The notes below the pieces were generated by a model. That model saw only the letters and a list, made by a program, of their open reading frames with translations, searched no databases and had not been told where the DNA came from. From contig JADJIH010000029.1 in the NCBI GenBank assembly GCA_016707115.1, forward strand, positions 1-64,000: a stretch of DNA of 64,000 bases. The letters are read 5' to 3'. The translations under genes were made by a program, and so were the position numbers. Shown here one piece after another: positions 14,814 to 24,146 of this stretch (positions are counted from its first letter, which is position 1; the number at the start of each line of letters is the position of its first letter). The DNA is from Ignavibacteriales bacterium. GTDB lineage: Bacteria; Bacteroidota; Ignavibacteria; Ignavibacteriales; Ignavibacteriaceae.

Positions 14814-17288
14814 CTACAGATTACGTAGAATTGTTTCAAGCTGTTCTTCATTCTCCACAAGAACAGAACGAGCTTTACTTCCATCATTTGGCCCAACAAT
14901 ACCAGCCTCTTCAAGCTGGTCCACAATTCTTGCCGCACGAGAATATCCAAGTTTTAATCTTCTTTGCAGCAATGAAACTGATCCTTGCTGGTGACGTACA
15001 ATTACTTTTGCAGCATCTTCAAACATTGGATCTAAATCTGATGAAACGCCGCTTGAAGATTCTTTTTTCTTTTCATATAAAGAAGGTAAAAAATATGGTT
15101 TTGAATATGCCGGCTGAGAGTAAACATAGTTTGTTATTTTTTCTACTTCCTCAGTAGAGATAAAAGCATTTTGAACTCGAATTGGTTTTGGTGATCCCGT
15201 TGGAAGAAATAACATATCTCCTCTACCAAGCAATTGTTCTGCACCATTCATATCAAGAATTGTTCGCGAATCAATTTTAGTTGCAACCTGATATGCAATT
15301 CTTGAACTGAAATTTGCTTTGATAACACCAGTAATAACATTTACAGAAGGACGCTGTGTTGCAAGTACAAGATGAATTCCAACTGCACGGGCAAGTTGTG
15401 CAAGTCTTGTAATCGGTTCCTCAACTTCTTTCCCTGCTGTTATCATCAAGTCTGCAAGCTCATCCACAATAACAATTATATATGGAATAGGATGATGCTT
15501 GATTTTATCAGTATCGTGTGGTCTTGTTTTTGGATCTTTAACTTTTTTATTGTAATCAACAATATTTCTTACACCTGCTTTTGCAAGTTTATCGTAGCGT
15601 CTTTCCATTTCATATTCAGCACTCTTCAAAGCAAGGATTGCATTCTGCGGATTAGTAATAATCTCTTCATCAAGATCTGGAGAGACAGCTAAATAATGTT
15701 TACGCAATTTGTTGTAGAAAGACAGCTCTATCTTTTTCGGATCAACCATTACAAACTTTACTTCCGAAGGATGTTTGGTGTAAAGCAAACTGCTAACGAT
15801 CATGTTTATTCCAACACTCTTTCCAGATCCGGTTGATCCGGCAATTAATAAGTGCGGCATTTTTGCTAGATCAGCCACGTAAACATCGCCGCTAATAGTT
15901 TTGCCAAGTGCGAGTGGAAGTTCAGCATCAGATTCATTTATTCTTCCGATAACAGCACGTGCATTAACAAGCGATGCAACAGCATTTGGAATCTCAACAC
16001 CAATTGCACCTTTACCTGGAATTGGGGCAATGATTCTTATTCCGCGAGCAGAAAGCGCCAGTGCAATATCGTTTTCCAATCCAACAATTTTACTAATCTT
16101 TACGCCAGGTGCTGGAACAATTTCATACAAAGTAACAACAGGACCAGGAGTAACAGAAATATCTTTTATCTCAATATCAAAAAGTTTTAGTTTTTCTTTA
16201 AGTAGTCCGGCGTTGTGTGTTAACTCTTCTTCAGCTACTTGATAATTCTCTTCCGGTGCCGGATCTAAAAGATCAAGTCCCGGCATTTTGTATTCAATAT
16301 TTTCTTCCCACTGATTAGGCAATCTTTGCTCATCTTCAGTTTCGTTTTTTTCTTTTCTTTCAGGAAGCTCGCCGGTCTTTTGAATATTAACCTTTTTTAC
16401 TTCTTCATTAAGCACTTCATTTTCAGCAACGGGAACCGGAACATCATCTTTACGAATAATTCTGATTCGTGTTTGTTCCTCAGCTTCTTTTTCCATCAAT
16501 TCGGCTGCTGATAATTCTTCTGCTGTTAGTTTTTCTTTTTTCTTCTTTTTCTCACCGCTGAGTTTTTTAATCTTATCAAGATTTTCCTTTTCTTTTGGAT
16601 CAACAGAATCAACCGCTTTTATATCATCTTCTTCTGTTTCATCTTCCTTAAATGAAAATACATCTCTAAAGAAAATAAGAATATTTTTGATATCTATATC
16701 AAGCGCAAAGATAAGTAATGTTACAAATGAAAAACCTAAAATAAGTATGCCTCCAATTCCACCAACCAATCCGCTTAAAAAATTACCCAGATGATCGCCG
16801 ATAAATCCAGACAATTCATAACTGGATAAGAACAAACCATAATTTTCATGAAGTACACCAAAAAAGGTTGCAAATATAATTGAACTTAAAAGTAGAAAGT
16901 TTGATACGTGAAGACGGAATTTGAAATCAATTTTTTTGAAGAATGATACGCCCCATAAAAACAGAACGATTGGAATTGTTACCGAGAAATATCCAAATGT
17001 AGCTTTAACCAGAAATTTAGAAAAATGCGCACCTGTTACACCTAGCCAGTTTTGTATATCGATTTTTGTATCAAAGGAGGTAAAGAAATCTGAGAAATAA
17101 GATTCAGAAAGATTGGCTTCATCTCTTCTATCAAAAGTTATTACGCTTAAAAAAAGTATAATAGAAATAATCAGAAGAAATATTCCGAGTATCTGCTTTT
17201 TATTATCCGGCGTTAAAATAAAATAGTTTTTGCTTGAACTACTCTTTCCATTTTTTTCTTTAACGCTTTTTTTCTTTTTAAGTGCCAT
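14814..17288 (-). CDS. ftsK: DNA translocase FtsK
   Basis: The product is 824 residues. The N-terminal part (about 25-210) has four to five membrane helices that anchor it at the septum. A charged Lys/Glu linker follows (about 210-340), shorter than in E. coli. The motor has Walker A IAGSTGSGKSVGIN near residue 482 and Walker B IIVIVDELADLM near residue 600, plus LATQRPSVNVITG. The C-terminal winged-helix gamma domain (about 755-824, SVSLLQRRLKLGYSRAARI) reads the KOPS-type polarity signals. FtsK pumps chromosome ends across the division septum and activates XerCD at dif. All parts are intact. Confidence 0.97.
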   Translation of the reverse strand: MALKKKKSVKEKNGKSSSSKNYFILTPDNKKQILGIFLLIISIILFLSVITFDRRDEANLSESYFSDFFTSFDTKIDIQNWLGVTGAHFSKFLVKATFGYFSVTIPIVLFLWGVSFFKKIDFKFRLHVSNFLLLSSIIFATFFGVLHENYGLFLSSYELSGFIGDHLGNFLSGLVGGIGGILILGFSFVTLLIFALDIDIKNILIFFRDVFSFKEDETEEDDIKAVDSVDPKEKENLDKIKKLSGEKKKKKEKLTAEELSAAELMEKEAEEQTRIRIIRKDDVPVPVAENEVLNEEVKKVNIQKTGELPERKEKNETEDEQRLPNQWEENIEYKMPGLDLLDPAPEENYQVAEEELTHNAGLLKEKLKLFDIEIKDISVTPGPVVTLYEIVPAPGVKISKIVGLENDIALALSARGIRIIAPIPGKGAIGVEIPNAVASLVNARAVIGRINESDAELPLALGKTISGDVYVADLAKMPHLLIAGSTGSGKSVGINMIVSSLLYTKHPSEVKFVMVDPKKIELSFYNKLRKHYLAVSPDLDEEIITNPQNAILALKSAEYEMERRYDKLAKAGVRNIVDYNKKVKDPKTRPHDTDKIKHHPIPYIIVIVDELADLMITAGKEVEEPITRLAQLARAVGIHLVLATQRPSVNVITGVIKANFSSRIAYQVATKIDSRTILDMNGAEQLLGRGDMLFLPTGSPKPIRVQNAFISTEEVEKITNYVYSQPAYSKPYFLPSLYEKKKESSSGVSSDLDPMFEDAAKVIVRHQQGSVSLLQRRLKLGYSRAARIVDQLEEAGIVGPNDGSKARSVLVENEEQLETILRNL

Positions 17289-17308
17289 TAAACTTTTTAT
17301 TGAGAGAA

Positions 17309-18037
17309 TTAATTACTTTTTAATTTTTTTAATACGCCATTAGCATAGGATGGAATATCATCGAGAATATCAATTGAACTGCAATACTCAAGATCAGCTT
17401 CAAATCCGTTTTCTAATAATATTTTTCCGTGATCCGATTCCCGCATCATCTTAATTAAATTTGCTCCATATTTTTCATACAAAGTTAAAACTGCTGCTCC
17501 GGAATCATTGAGATAGGAATCTGTTTTTACTTTACTGATTTTTGAAATAAGCATTCCGGCACACACCGAATCTTCAATAGAGAAGTAATTATTTCTTCCC
17601 GCACAAACAATTTCAACATCAGTATTTAAAGTTATCAGATGTTTAGCAACAGCACTGATATTGAGGAATGAACACGTATATAAATTTTCAGAGTACTTTG
17701 CTTTAGCGATTGATTTAGTTCCATTGGTTGTATAAAACACAATTGTTTTACCTTCAACAATTTCTTTAGAGTATTCAAACGGAGAATTACCAAGTGCAAA
17801 TCCCTCAATTTTTTTGGTATTTCTTTCACCGCCAAGTAAAATTTGTCCGCCAAACATTCCACCTGAAACTTTAACAGCAAACTCAACGCTTGCAACGGGA
17901 ACAACTTCTTTTGCGCCGTTATTAATTGCCGTAACAATTGTTGATGTTGCACGAAGTACATCAATTACAACAGTAGTTTTACCTGTAAAGTAAAGTTCAT
18001 CAACTATAACGGGTGAAAGAAATACGTTTAATTTCAT
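17309..18037 (-). CDS. comB: 2-phosphosulfolactate phosphatase-like protein ComB
   Basis: The product is 242 residues. Family signs (PF04029) are VVIDVLRATSTIVTAINNGA near residue 25, LLGGERNTKKIEGFALGNSPFEY, VFYTTNGTKSI and VCAGRNNYFSIEDSVCAGM. The enzyme removes phosphate from 2-phosphosulfolactate in coenzyme M synthesis in methanogens. Bacteria keep it in sulfolactate metabolism or for an unclear substrate. No other coenzyme M genes are in this window, so the exact reaction here is uncertain. It lies 20 nt upstream of ftsK and 8 nt after gcvT. Confidence 0.9.
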   Translation of the reverse strand: MKLNVFLSPVIVDELYFTGKTTVVIDVLRATSTIVTAINNGAKEVVPVASVEFAVKVSGGMFGGQILLGGERNTKKIEGFALGNSPFEYSKEIVEGKTIVFYTTNGTKSIAKAKYSENLYTCSFLNISAVAKHLITLNTDVEIVCAGRNNYFSIEDSVCAGMLISKISKVKTDSYLNDSGAAVLTLYEKYGANLIKMMRESDHGKILLENGFEADLEYCSSIDILDDIPSYANGVLKKLKSN

Positions 18038-18045
18038 TTTGCTTT

Positions 18046-19128
18046 CTATCTTTTTACAAACGGAAGTTTCACGACTTTTGCAGGAACTTCTTTTCCTCTG
18101 ATCAGAAAATTAACTTCAGAACCAATCTCTGCATATTTTGTTTCAACATATCCCATCGCAATCGGTTGATCGAGCATTGGGCTAACTGTGCCGCTTGTGA
18201 TAACACCTATTTTGCTGCCATTCACAGTTATATCATAACCATGTCTTGGAAATATTTTTTCTGATGAAGTCAAAGCAACCAATTTTCTATTGAGTCCATT
18301 TTCTTTTACTTTTACTAAAACATCTTTAGCAATAAAATCAGCTTTAGAAAGTTTTGTAATCCAGCCTAAGCCCGCTTCTAAAGGATTTGTAGTCTGATCA
18401 ATATCATTTCCGTAAAGACAGAAACCCATTTCTAATCTTAAAGAATCTCTTGCAGCCAAACCAACAGGTTGAATATCAAATTCTTTTCCAGCTTCAAAAA
18501 TTTTATTCCACAAATCTTCTGCAACTTTCTCATCACCTTTGAAATAAAGTTCATAGCCAACTTCACCTGTATAACCGGTTCTTGAAAATATCATATCAAT
18601 ACCGGCAAGATTTATTTTTGTAAAATGATAATACTCAAGATTAATTGGTGTGTCTGTAAGTTTTTGTAATGTCTTTTGTGAGTTTGGTCCCTGGACAGCA
18701 AGCAAAGAATATTCATCGCTATGGTTTGTAAGTTCAACACCAAATTTGTTGTTCTTTTGCATCCACGCAAAATCTTTATCAATGTTGGATGCATTTATTA
18801 CTAATAGAAATTCATTCTGCGAAATTCTATACACTAGCAAATCATCTACTATTCCACCGTCCTCATAACACATTGCTGAGTATTGAACTCTTCCGGGAAA
18901 AAGTTTTGAAGCATCATTAACAGTTATATGCTGAACGAAATCAAGTACCTTTTCACCTTTAACAAAAACCTCACCCATATGTGATACATCAAAAACACCA
19001 ACTGAGTTTCTTACGGCTTTGTGTTCTGCAATTATTGAAGAATATTGAATTGGCATTTCATAACCTGCAAACTCAACAATTTTAGCACCTAAGTTTTTAT
19101 GTATGTTGTAGAATGTTGTGTGTTTCAT
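18046..19128 (-). CDS. gcvT: glycine cleavage system T protein (aminomethyltransferase)
   Basis: The product is 360 residues, the full family length. GcvT moves the methylene group from the lipoyl arm of the H protein to tetrahydrofolate, releasing ammonia. Motifs are VGVFDVSHMGEVFVKG near residue 43, SNIDKDFAWM, FSRTGYTGEVGYELYF (folate site) and AARDSLRLEMGFCLYGND (catalytic Asp in ARDSLR). The C-terminal barrel ends VPAKVVKLPFVK. The gcvH and gcvP genes are not adjacent, so the system is dispersed. Confidence 0.96.
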   Translation of the reverse strand: MKHTTFYNIHKNLGAKIVEFAGYEMPIQYSSIIAEHKAVRNSVGVFDVSHMGEVFVKGEKVLDFVQHITVNDASKLFPGRVQYSAMCYEDGGIVDDLLVYRISQNEFLLVINASNIDKDFAWMQKNNKFGVELTNHSDEYSLLAVQGPNSQKTLQKLTDTPINLEYYHFTKINLAGIDMIFSRTGYTGEVGYELYFKGDEKVAEDLWNKIFEAGKEFDIQPVGLAARDSLRLEMGFCLYGNDIDQTTNPLEAGLGWITKLSKADFIAKDVLVKVKENGLNRKLVALTSSEKIFPRHGYDITVNGSKIGVITSGTVSPMLDQPIAMGYVETKYAEIGSEVNFLIRGKEVPAKVVKLPFVKR

Positions 19129-19155
19129 TTTTTATTCCAATAGTTGAATTAAAAT

Positions 19156-19803
19156 TTATTTGGTTTGAGTTTTTTTCCAGTCACTTAAGAATTTTTCTAA
19201 TCCAAGATCTGTAAGTGGATGATTAAATAATTTATCAATTACAGAAAACGGCATTGTACATACATCTGCGCCCATCAGTGCAGCTTCAACAAGATGTAAC
19301 GGATGTCTGATACTTGCAACAAGAACTTCGGTTTTGTAATTATAATTTTTATAAATCTGTACAATCTGTGAGATCAATTCCATACCATCCTGGCTTATGT
19401 CATCAAGTCTTCCAACAAAAGGACTAATATATGTTGCCCCAGCTTTTGCAGCTAACAAAGCCTGTGAAGCGGAAAAACAAAGCGTAACATTTGTTTTAAT
19501 ATTTTCACTAGATAATGTGCGAACTGCTTTTAAACCTTCTTTAATTAATGGAACTTTAACAACAATATTTTTATGGATTTTTGCTAAGTCGTGTGCTTCC
19601 TTCAATATTCCATCATAATCTGTTGAAATAACTTCAGCACTAACCGGACCATCAACAATCGCCAATATTTCATCAAGTAATTTTCTAAAATCTTTTCCTT
19701 CTTTAGAAACCAGGGATGGATTAGTAGTAACACCATCAAGAATGCCAAGTGCTGCTGCCTCTTTTATTTCATTTATGTTTGCTGTATCAATAAAAAACTT
19801 CAT
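19156..19803 (-). CDS. tal: small transaldolase, TalC/fructose-6-phosphate aldolase type
   Basis: The product is 215 residues, the size of the short TalC/FSA group. It begins MKFFIDTANINEIKEAA and has the GVTTNPSLVSKEG signature, VVKVPLIKEGLKAV with the Schiff-base Lys, NVTLCFSASQALLAAKAGA and SPFVGRLDD. Most members of this branch transfer dihydroxyacetone units in the pentose phosphate pathway. The few FSA enzymes are told apart by one active-site residue, which I did not try to assign. It lies between gcvT and the RNase G gene. Confidence 0.93.
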   Translation of the reverse strand: MKFFIDTANINEIKEAAALGILDGVTTNPSLVSKEGKDFRKLLDEILAIVDGPVSAEVISTDYDGILKEAHDLAKIHKNIVVKVPLIKEGLKAVRTLSSENIKTNVTLCFSASQALLAAKAGATYISPFVGRLDDISQDGMELISQIVQIYKNYNYKTEVLVASIRHPLHLVEAALMGADVCTMPFSVIDKLFNHPLTDLGLEKFLSDWKKTQTK

Positions 19804-19816
19804 AACGTAACTCCGA

Positions 19817-21379
19817 TTATTTAAACTTTTCTGTTAAATCAATTCCTTTTTTCTTAGAGAAGAATTTGAATTTACCCATAGCAATGCTGGGGTCTTCTTC
19901 AATACGCAATCTAACTAAATATTTTAGTTGTATTCTTGTAAACTTTTTGTCTTGCAATCTTGTTGCATCTGAAGGATGACATTTAATTATCAAACTAAAC
20001 TCACGAGAAAATCTTCTAAATCTCTTCAACCAATCTTCAATATCATAAACAAGATGTGATTCTTTTGTCATTAAACCTGTTCCGGCACAAACCGGACATA
20101 CATCTTTCATTGCCTGGTTAATGTTTTGGCGAATTCTTTGTCTTGTAATCTGAACTAAACCAAAATCACTCATTGGTAAAACAGAAACTTTGGAACGATC
20201 TCTGCGAAATTCTTTTTTCAATTCATCATAAACTTTTTTACGATTTTTATCTTCTTCAAGATCAATAAAATCTATAACTATAATTCCGCCTATATCTCTA
20301 AGGCGCAATTGTCTTGCTATTTCACGTGATGCTTCAAGATCTGTTTTTAAAGAATTAAGTTCTTGCTCTTTGCTTTTAGCATAACGTCCGCTGTTCACAT
20401 CAATAACAACCATTGCTTCTGTGTGCTCGATGATGAGATATCCACCGCTTGGCAATGGAACTTTTCTTCCCATCAGAGTTTTTATTTGCTCTTCAATTTT
20501 AAATTCATCGAAGATAGATGAGGAAGATTTATAAAGATCTATTTTTTCTAATAGTCCGGGCTGAACTAACTGAACATATCCCTTTATTTGCTTGTATAGT
20601 TTTTTTGAATCAACAAAGACTTTGGAAATATCCGGGGTTAGTAAATCACGAATAACACTATCAGTTGTACTTAAATCCTGATGAACAATTGATGGTGGTT
20701 CTTCGCTCTTTGCTGTTGCTTCAATAGTTTTCCATGTTTTTACAAGATTTGTTAAATCATCTTTAACTGCATCTTCAGTCTGATCTTTTGCAACAGTTCG
20801 AATAATCAGTCCATAATTTGGAGGAAGAATGCCACGTGCAATGTTTCTTAATCTTCTTCGTTCTTTATAATCGGAGATTTTTTTTGAAATGCCAATTTTG
20901 TTATCGAAAGGAAGTAGAACACAAAATCTACCCGGAAGAGAAACTGAAGAGGTAACACGCACACCTTTATTGCTAACCGGTTCTTTGGTTATCTGAACAA
21001 GAATTTCTTCTCCTTTGCGGAGTTTTGTTATAACTGGTTCTTGTGGTGGCTGAGTTCCATTTCCATTTGTACGATTTGGTTTAGATTCATCATCATCTGA
21101 AAGATCAACATCAGAATCTTCATCGCCAAGCATATCCTGAAATTGTTTGGTTCGATCACCAATATCTGAAAAGTGAAGGAAGCCATCGTGCTTCATTCCT
21201 ATATCTATAAATGCGGCTCTTATTCCGGGAAGTACGCGAGCAACTCTTCCAAGATAAATATCCCCAACCATTCTCCTGTTCTCAGGATAGTCAACAAAAA
21301 AGTCGGCTAAGTTTCCATCTTCCGTAATCGCAACACGCGTCTGGTTGGAAGATGAATTTATTATAATTTCTTTTATCAT
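19817..21379 (-). CDS. rng: ribonuclease G/E-family endoribonuclease
   Basis: The product is 520 residues. The catalytic half of the RNase E/G family is present: an S1 domain starting GDIYLGRVARVLPGIRAAFIDIG near residue 41, interrupted by an acidic Asp/Ser/Glu and Asn/Thr-rich insert (about 86-115), then the active site VVIDVNSGRYAKS and GGIIVIDFIDLEED with the two metal-binding Asp. CPVCAGTG near residue 433 is the zinc-link. It ends soon after the small domain, without the long scaffold tail of E. coli RNase E, so it is of the RNase G type. It cuts AU-rich single-stranded RNA and matures rRNA. Confidence 0.93.
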   Translation of the reverse strand: MIKEIIINSSSNQTRVAITEDGNLADFFVDYPENRRMVGDIYLGRVARVLPGIRAAFIDIGMKHDGFLHFSDIGDRTKQFQDMLGDEDSDVDLSDDDESKPNRTNGNGTQPPQEPVITKLRKGEEILVQITKEPVSNKGVRVTSSVSLPGRFCVLLPFDNKIGISKKISDYKERRRLRNIARGILPPNYGLIIRTVAKDQTEDAVKDDLTNLVKTWKTIEATAKSEEPPSIVHQDLSTTDSVIRDLLTPDISKVFVDSKKLYKQIKGYVQLVQPGLLEKIDLYKSSSSIFDEFKIEEQIKTLMGRKVPLPSGGYLIIEHTEAMVVIDVNSGRYAKSKEQELNSLKTDLEASREIARQLRLRDIGGIIVIDFIDLEEDKNRKKVYDELKKEFRRDRSKVSVLPMSDFGLVQITRQRIRQNINQAMKDVCPVCAGTGLMTKESHLVYDIEDWLKRFRRFSREFSLIIKCHPSDATRLQDKKFTRIQLKYLVRLRIEEDPSIAMGKFKFFSKKKGIDLTEKFK

Positions 21380-21586
21380 AATTGAAAAACTCTTTGTATG
21401 AAATAAACAATTTCATTATTAAAAACTTTGGGTACTCTAATTTGAGCAAAGAAATGCTCTGTGTGCGGTAAATTTCCTGGCTGTTATCCAACGGCAAAGG
21501 CTGAATTGTGAAACTTCTAAAAAAATGTATTAATGCTAAGAGCATTAAAATCCTGTTTAAAAAATTTGTTTAAAATATCAACAAGT

Positions 21587-21614
21587 CATCCTTCGGCTTC
21601 GCTCAGGATGACTA
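21587..21614. repeat. palindromic repeat (REP-like), variant 1
   Basis: The stem is GTCATCCT (21587-21594) with AGGATGAC (21607-21614). The 12-nt loop TCGGCTTCGCTC resembles the reverse complement of the GAGCGAAGTCGA loop of the other copies. It lies 15 nt before a second copy in the opposite sense. Confidence 0.75.
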
Positions 21615-21629
21615 TGAATTAAAATTTGT

Positions 21630-21657
21630 CACACTGAGCGAAGTCGAAGTGTGACAT
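21630..21657. repeat. palindromic repeat (REP-like), variant 2
   Basis: GTCACACT, then loop GAGCGAAGTCGA, then AGTGTGAC. All 28 bases are identical to the copy at 51003-51030, and the core of the copy at 43156-43181 is the same. Confidence 0.85.
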
Positions 21658-21693
21658 TAAATATATAACTAAATCAAATTTCGGTTTACGAAA

Positions 21694-23823
21694 TTAATTA
21701 GCTGATTGCTCTGCTGGTGGATTATTTTTAGCTTCTTTTTCAGCAGCTTCGGCTAATAATTTTCTTCTGCTTAAAGAAAATTTACCGCCTTCAACTTTAA
21801 GAAGTTTAACAGTAATCTTATCACCAACTTTTAGATAATCAGAAACTTTATTTACACGTTTATTATCTATTTCGGATATATGTAATAATCCTTCTTTTCC
21901 AGGAAGAATTTCTACAAACGCACCAAAGTCTGCAATCTTTGTAACAACACCATCATAAACTTCTCCAACTTCCGGAGTTGCAGTTAATTTTTTGATGTAC
22001 TCTTTTGCTTGTTGTGCGTTTTCTTTATTTGGTGAAGCAATGTTTATTGTTCCATCATCTTCGATGTTAATATCCACACCAAATAATCTTTGCATTCCCT
22101 GAATTGTTTTTCCACCAGGACCGATAATTAAACCAATTTGATCAGTTGCAACATTCATTGTAATTAATCTGGGTGCGTAAGGTGATAACGAATCTTTAGG
22201 TTTACTAATTGCCTCATTCATCTTGCCAAGAATGTGCATTCTACCTTCTTTAGCCTGATGAAGTGCTTTTTCCATTATTTCAAAAGAGATACCCTGAATC
22301 TTAATATCCATTTGGAATCCCGTTATACCATCACTGGTTCCTGCAACTTTAAAATCCATATCTCCTAGATGATCTTCATTTCCAAGTATATCAGAAAGAA
22401 CTGCATAATCATTTCCTTCTTTAACCAAACCCATTGCAATACCTGAAACAGCTTTAGTAACAGGTACTCCGGCATCCATCATTGCAAGCGAACCGGCGCA
22501 AACCGTTGCCATTGATGATGAACCGTTTGATTCAAGTATATCAGATATAATTCTAACAGTATATGGAAATACATCATCTGCAGGTAAAACTTGTCTTAAA
22601 GATCTTTCTGCAAGATTACCATGACCAATTTCTCTTCTGCCAACTCCACTCATTCTGCCAACTTCTCCAACGCTAAATGGTGGAAAATTATATTGTAAGT
22701 AGAATTTTTTTGTGTACTCTGCTAACAAACCATCAACTGTTTGTTCATCGTCTTTTGTACCTAGTGTAACGTTTGTTAAGCTTTGTGTTTCACCACGTGT
22801 AAACAATGCTGATCCATGTGTTCTTGGTAAGTTACCAAGTTCAATTGTAATTGGGCGAACTTGTGTTGTATTTCTTCCATCAAGACGAATACCTTCTTTT
22901 AAAATTCTTTCACGCATAAGATCTTTTTCCATATCGTGTAGAATTTCGCCAATAACTTTTTCCTGCTCTGGATATTTTTCAGCGAGTGCTTTTTTTACAG
23001 ATTCAGATAGTTCTTTGTTCTTAGCTGATCGTTCTTCTTTTGCAAGAATTGAATAAACGATTTCTTTATACTTTACTTCTGCCAAATCATAAACATCTTT
23101 TTTAAGATTTGCATCAATAGTTTTTTCTGCAACTACCCACTTTGTTTTTCCTGCATCTGCACTTAATTGATTCTGAAGATCAACAATTTTTTTGATTTCC
23201 TGCTGAGCGAATTTTAAAGCATCTAACAATTCCTGTTCGCTTACTTCTTTTGATTCGCCTTCAACCATCATTATAGAATCTGCTGTACCAGCAACAACGA
23301 GTTCAATATCGCCTAACTTAATTTGTTCATGAGTTGGATTAACGATAAGTTCACCAGCAACTCTTCCAATTCTAACTTCGGCCATCGGACCATCGAAAGG
23401 AATATCTGAAATAGCGAGTGCTGCAGAAGCTCCGCAAGCTGCTAGTACATCGGGATCATTTTCACCATCATAAGACATAACCATTGCAACAACCTGAGTT
23501 TCATTTGTAAAACTTGGTGGAAACAATGGTCTGATAGGTCTATCACATAATCTTGAACTTAGAATTTCTTTTTCTGTTGGTCTGCCTTCGCGTTTAATAT
23601 ATCCACCGGGAAATTTTCCTGCTGCAGAAGTTTTTTCACGATATTCAACCTGAAGTGGAAAATAATCCAATCCTTCTTTTGCTTCACTTGCTGCAACCGC
23701 GGTAACAAGCACCATTGTATCTCCGTAACGAACCATAACTGATCCGTTAGCCTGCTTAGCATATTTTCCTGTTTCAATCGAAAATAATCTGCCGCCAATT
23801 TCAACTTCTTTCTTAACAACCAT
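21694..23823 (-). CDS. pnp: polyribonucleotide nucleotidyltransferase (PNPase)
   Basis: The product is 709 residues, the full length. Two RNase PH domains flank a helical middle; the first has RPLFPPSFTNETQVV and GPMAEVRIGRV, the second has GTKDDEQTVDGL, VGRREIGHGNLAERSL and SDILGNEDHLGDMDFKVAG (catalytic Asp region). A KH domain (IGLIIGPGGKTIQGM, near residue 560) and an S1 domain (GEVYDGVVTKIADFGAFVEI) follow. It degrades RNA from the 3' end using phosphate. It lies 9 nt after rpsO, the usual rpsO-pnp pair. Confidence 0.98.
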   Translation of the reverse strand: MVVKKEVEIGGRLFSIETGKYAKQANGSVMVRYGDTMVLVTAVAASEAKEGLDYFPLQVEYREKTSAAGKFPGGYIKREGRPTEKEILSSRLCDRPIRPLFPPSFTNETQVVAMVMSYDGENDPDVLAACGASAALAISDIPFDGPMAEVRIGRVAGELIVNPTHEQIKLGDIELVVAGTADSIMMVEGESKEVSEQELLDALKFAQQEIKKIVDLQNQLSADAGKTKWVVAEKTIDANLKKDVYDLAEVKYKEIVYSILAKEERSAKNKELSESVKKALAEKYPEQEKVIGEILHDMEKDLMRERILKEGIRLDGRNTTQVRPITIELGNLPRTHGSALFTRGETQSLTNVTLGTKDDEQTVDGLLAEYTKKFYLQYNFPPFSVGEVGRMSGVGRREIGHGNLAERSLRQVLPADDVFPYTVRIISDILESNGSSSMATVCAGSLAMMDAGVPVTKAVSGIAMGLVKEGNDYAVLSDILGNEDHLGDMDFKVAGTSDGITGFQMDIKIQGISFEIMEKALHQAKEGRMHILGKMNEAISKPKDSLSPYAPRLITMNVATDQIGLIIGPGGKTIQGMQRLFGVDINIEDDGTINIASPNKENAQQAKEYIKKLTATPEVGEVYDGVVTKIADFGAFVEILPGKEGLLHISEIDNKRVNKVSDYLKVGDKITVKLLKVEGGKFSLSRRKLLAEAAEKEAKNNPPAEQSAN

Positions 23824-23832
23824 TTTTAAACC

Positions 23833-24096
23833 TTACTTTCTTATGTTCAATTCTTTTATTATCGCTCTGTATCGTGCTATATCTTTTTTTATTAAATAAT
23901 CGAGAAGTCTTCTTCTCTTACCAACCATCATCATTAATCCTCTTCTTGAGTGATGATCTTTTTTGTGAGCATCAAAGTGTGAAGTAAGATCATTGATTCT
24001 TTTTGTAAGCAGTGCAATCTGCACTTCAGATTTTCCTGAATCGTTTGAGTCTTTTCCGAATTTAGAGATTATCTCTAATTTTTCTTCTTTTGTCAT
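23833..24096 (-). CDS. rpsO: 30S ribosomal protein S15
   Basis: The product is 87 residues. It shows the standard KFGKDSNDSGKSEVQIALL, THFDAHKKDHHSRRGLMMMV and KRRRLLDYLIKKDIARY stretches. S15 binds 16S rRNA early in small-subunit assembly and in some bacteria represses its own mRNA. An inverted repeat (AATTCC with GGAATT) lies between ribF and this gene, at about 24129-24150, but no clear S15-binding pseudoknot was recognised. Confidence 0.98.
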   Translation of the reverse strand: MTKEEKLEIISKFGKDSNDSGKSEVQIALLTKRINDLTSHFDAHKKDHHSRRGLMMMVGKRRRLLDYLIKKDIARYRAIIKELNIRK

Positions 24097-24146
24097 TTTA
24101 TCTATCCTTTATTTTTTGTACGATATAATTCCAGAACCAACCGGAA

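Larger units (their letters stand above)
21380..21693. other. intergenic region with two palindromic repeats
   Basis: This 314-nt AT-rich spacer separates pnp from the RNase G gene. It carries two adjacent hairpin repeats, listed separately. No convincing gene is seen; open frames here are antisense or upstream extensions of the RNase G gene. It probably holds the RNase G promoter. Confidence 0.6.

Noticed and set aside
21291..21545. Open frame upstream of and overlapping the RNase G start
   Set aside because: It overlaps conserved RNase G codons in another frame and continues into AT-rich spacer, with no family features.
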